From Agreia sp. Leaf210 (GTDB lineage Bacteria; Actinomycetota; Actinomycetes; Actinomycetales; Microbacteriaceae), in NCBI RefSeq assembly GCF_001421485.1, contig NZ_LMKK01000002.1:310001-374000 (forward strand): DNA of 64,000 nucleotides. The letters run 5' to 3'. The position numbers and the translations under genes are program-made. The notes beneath the pieces are model-generated. The model worked only from the letters and a program-made list of their open reading frames with translations. It did no database searches and was not told where the DNA came from. The first letter of the stretch is position 1. Each line of letters starts with the position of its first letter. Below are positions 61,816-64,000 of this stretch, one piece after another.

Positions 61816-62940
61816 ATGGCTGGAAGTGTTAGGCCGATCGACGCTTCATCGGGCAAGAAACGGTACGAGGTCAGATGGAGAGACCCTGAGCGACGGTCAC
61901 GTGAAAAAGTTTTCGACACCAAGCGTGAGGCTGATCTCTTTTTGGCGAGCGTGCAGATATCAGTGGCGAAAGGTGAGTACATAGACGCCAAGGCGTCTAA
62001 GGCACTTATTTCGGACCTGGGCACAAGCTGGCTCGCGGGACAGACTCACCTGAAACCTTCTTCTTTGAAGCCCATTGAGATCGCTTGGCGCCTTCACGTC
62101 TCACCCTCGTGGGGCAGGACACCGGTTGGTCTGGTTCAGCACAGCCGGGTCCAGGCCTGGGTTTCCTCCCTGACAACGGAGAAAGGGCTCAGCGCAACAT
62201 CCGTTCTGCGGGCATATGGCGTTCTCGCGGCCATCCTGGATGTGGCCGTAAAGGATCGGCGGATTCCGTCGAACTCGGCGCGCGGCGTCAACTTGCCCCG
62301 GAAGGTCGGAAAACCGCGGGTGTACCTCACGCACAAGCAGGTTGATTCAGTCGCAGGCTTTGCCTCAGACAAAGCGCCCCTAGTCCTGTTTCTGGCCTAC
62401 ACCGGGCTTCGCTGGGGAGAACTGACAGGCCTCCGCGTCGGACATGTCGACCTTGGACGTCGACGATTCAATGTCGAAGAGAACGCGGTGGACGTCGGCG
62501 GCACAATTCACGTGGGGACTCCCAAAAGCCACTCAAACCGAAGTGTCCCGTATCCGGCTTTCTTGGACAGCCACGTGCGGCATTGTTTGGCCAACAAGCG
62601 CCGCGACGAGCTCGTTTTTGGCGACGGCATCGATCACGTTCGCTCACCGCACGGCGTTCGCGGATGGTTCATCTCCGCAGTCAAAAAAGCACAACACCTG
62701 GATCCGGACTTGCCGAGGGTCACCATCCATGATTTACGACATACAGCCGCGTCGTTAGCAATCAGTGCCGGCGCGAACGTCAAGGCAGTTCAGAGAATGC
62801 TCGGGCATGCGTCCGCAGCCATGACGCTGGACACGTACGCGGATCTCTTCCCTGACGACCTGGACGGCGTTGCCGAATCGCTCAACTCTGCATGGGAAAA
62901 AGCAAATGTGGGGAAATTGCGGGGTACAGCCCCTTTATAG
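61816..62940 (+). CDS. int: Tyrosine-recombinase integrase
   Basis: A 374-residue integrase with an N-terminal AP2-like arm-binding segment (KKRYEVRWRDPERR), a SAM-like core-binding domain, and the catalytic domain: Arg in YTGLRWGEL, HDLRHTAAS, GHAS and the nucleophile Tyr in LDTYADLF. ATG 61816 follows AGAGGAG. Its stop lies 56 bases before the 3' end of the tRNA-Ser gene, the standard position for a tRNA-targeting element. Confidence 0.96.
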   Translation: MAGSVRPIDASSGKKRYEVRWRDPERRSREKVFDTKREADLFLASVQISVAKGEYIDAKASKALISDLGTSWLAGQTHLKPSSLKPIEIAWRLHVSPSWGRTPVGLVQHSRVQAWVSSLTTEKGLSATSVLRAYGVLAAILDVAVKDRRIPSNSARGVNLPRKVGKPRVYLTHKQVDSVAGFASDKAPLVLFLAYTGLRWGELTGLRVGHVDLGRRRFNVEENAVDVGGTIHVGTPKSHSNRSVPYPAFLDSHVRHCLANKRRDELVFGDGIDHVRSPHGVRGWFISAVKKAQHLDPDLPRVTIHDLRHTAASLAISAGANVKAVQRMLGHASAAMTLDTYADLFPDDLDGVAESLNSAWEKANVGKLRGTAPL

Positions 62941-62948
62941 ACAAAGAC

Positions 62949-62993
62949 AAAGCCCCCACTTCCCTGTAAATACGGGGAATGCGGGGGCTTTTT
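62949..62993. terminator. Bidirectional terminator between int and tRNA-Ser
   Basis: AAAGCCCCC and GGGGGCTTTTT flank an inner TCCC-GGGGA stem; both strands have T-runs, so it can serve the integrase and the tRNA. Confidence 0.75.
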
Positions 62994-62995
62994 CC

Positions 62996-63085
62996 TGGCG
63001 GTACCGGTGGGATTTGAACCCACGGTGCTCTTTCAAGCACACAACTTTTCGAGAGTTGCACCTTCGGCCGCTCGGACACGGTACC
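62996..63085 (-). tRNA. tRNA-Ser (CGA)
   Basis: The acceptor stem GGTACCG/CGGTACC, a discriminator G and an encoded CCA (62996-62998) fit. Anticodon loop is CTCGAAA with anticodon CGA; there is a long variable arm (class II) and the T-loop GGTTCAAATCC. Its 3' end faces the integrase gene, so this is the likely insertion site of the element, and the attachment core should lie in its 3' half. Confidence 0.95.
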
Positions 63086-63206
63086 GGGGACGAGTGTAAT
63101 GCAGACCGGGGGTTCGCGCGAATCTACAGCCTGTAGAAATCGAAGCCCGCAATCACGCGGATGCCGCCCTGAGAAGCCACCCGGAGCCGAAATCCGGCGC
63201 ATCCTA

Positions 63207-63228
63207 GGTGTTAGCCTTGCCTTAGTTG
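63207..63228 (-). promoter_or_regulatory. Possible DtxR/IdeR-type iron box
   Basis: Read on the minus strand, TAAGGCAAGGCTAACA resembles the left and middle of the TTAGGTTAGGCTAACCTAA iron box. It lies about 50-70 bases before the start at 63276. Several consensus positions do not match. Confidence 0.35.
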
Positions 63229-63275
63229 GGCGCGACAAAACCCGCGTGCCCTCACTCTGAAAGGGTCCTGGTTCT

Positions 63276-64000
63276 ATGAGCTATATCCGCTCCGCAGCAT
63301 TCGAAGAGACCGGCTATGTGGTTCTCGACCGCTACGACCAGGCGGCGGACCCTCAGGAGTGGCTCGACCTCGAATACGTCGACTGGAAGTCCTCCGGCGT
63401 GACGCGCTTCGCCCCTCTCGCCTCGGCCTTCGGCGAGATGGAGTGCAACGGATTCTGGAACCACACGCCCCCGCGCACCGACAAAGACGGCGTCTGGGTT
63501 CAGGCCAACGTCGAGCACGCGCCCATCCTCAAGGCCCGCGCCGAAGAGCCCGGAGCCAACATCGGCCGCTGCCGCGTGATCGAGCTGCAGCCGAACAGCT
63601 ACGCGAACGCGCTCTACAACCTTCACCAGGACGACAACAACCGGCTCAACCCCGACGGCACGGGCTGGATCGTTCGCGGCTTCTTCAACCTCTCTGACGA
63701 TGCCGAGTCGTTCATGATCCTGCGCGAGAACCGCTTCGACCCCGACACCGAGGTGCGCATCGCGCTGCCCGCGGGCGCGCAGCTCATCGTCGACACGCAG
63801 CGCTTCTGGCACGCCGTCTGGCACAAGGGCCCCGAGCCGCGCTACTGCCTCATCACCTCGTGGACCTCGGGCCCCGAGCTCGACGCCTACATCGAGAAGT
63901 ACCACGGCAACCCGCACAACGTGAACGCGCCGCTCGACCCCAAGATCATCGAAGAGGGCCAGTCCGAGGTGCGCCAGCGGCTCGCCGAGCGCGCCGCCGC
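63276..64000 (+). CDS. Conserved protein, possible double-stranded beta-helix oxygenase (3' end beyond window)
   Basis: The frame starts at ATG 63276 (AAAGGG upstream) and is open to the window end. Around residue 118 is LHQDDNNRL, then an RGFFNLSDD strand, and later DTQRFWHAVWH and RYCLITSW. The HxD...H arrangement resembles Fe(II)/2-oxoglutarate oxygenases or cupins, but I do not recognise the family. It is the chromosomal flank beyond the tRNA. Confidence 0.6.
   Translation, partial: MSYIRSAAFEETGYVVLDRYDQAADPQEWLDLEYVDWKSSGVTRFAPLASAFGEMECNGFWNHTPPRTDKDGVWVQANVEHAPILKARAEEPGANIGRCRVIELQPNSYANALYNLHQDDNNRLNPDGTGWIVRGFFNLSDDAESFMILRENRFDPDTEVRIALPAGAQLIVDTQRFWHAVWHKGPEPRYCLITSWTSGPELDAYIEKYHGNPHNVNAPLDPKIIEEGQSEVRQRLAERAA

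Noticed and set aside
1-64000. CRISPR array
   Set aside because: No regularly spaced direct repeats of 20-40 bases were seen anywhere in the window.

Overview
The window is a high-GC actinobacterial chromosome segment, most likely from a member of the Microbacteriaceae. The support is the CsoR- and CmtR-type metal sensors, DUF6153, DUF305 and F510_1955-type proteins, a DnaE2 with a TCGAAC-N4-GTTCGA SOS box, and frequent GTG/TTG and apparently leaderless starts. Almost all of it is accessory DNA. The right end is a tyrosine-integrase/excisionase module next to a tRNA-Ser(CGA) gene (62996-63085, minus strand). Beyond that tRNA only one ordinary-looking gene begins (63276, running off the window). 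The left end of the island is not visible, because the window opens inside an AAA ATPase gene.

Region 1 (1-6.3 kb) holds a RloA/RloB-like (AbiL-type) ATPase/TOPRIM-like pair, an unrecognised three-gene operon ending in a PIN-like protein, a protein with an AHG motif, and a decayed TniA/Tn552-like transposon with an intact serine resolvase. Region 2 (6.6-36.8 kb) is a large metal-resistance island. It contains CopB- and CopA-type P1B ATPases, CopZ, CsoR, a Csp-like copper storage protein, CopC, CopD-CtaG, CtaG, DUF305 and several lipoproteins. It also carries a CmtR/CtpG-like Cd/Pb module, a second CmtR next to a CDF exporter, LspA and Lnt, and a CcdA/TlpA/DsbA thiol-redox set. Three times in this region a small DUF6153-like membrane protein gene stands directly upstream of a secreted M23 peptidase gene.

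Region 3 (37-63 kb) looks like an integrative mobilizable element. It holds an SOS-controlled DUF6504-DnaE2 cassette, a SIR2-STAND protein, a HEPN/RES NAD-targeting protein, a MobF relaxase, a DUF4935-like PIN protein, an IF2_N-fused protein, an Abi/HEPN protein, a Shedu-like nuclease, a six-zinc-ribbon endonuclease-like protein with an XRE regulator, a winged-helix Rep-like protein, Xis and integrase. I see no type IV secretion genes, so transfer would depend on a helper.

How it fits together: copper would be sensed by CsoR at operators in front of copB, copZA and one DUF6153 gene. It would then be exported by CopA and CopB, stored by Csp and handled outside the membrane by CopC, CopD, DUF305 and lipoproteins. 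Those lipoproteins could be matured by the island's own LspA and Lnt. The cell-wall peptidases paired with DUF6153 proteins are the least explained part of the metal island. The flanking regions are defence-rich. All functions are inferred from sequence reading; no database search was run.
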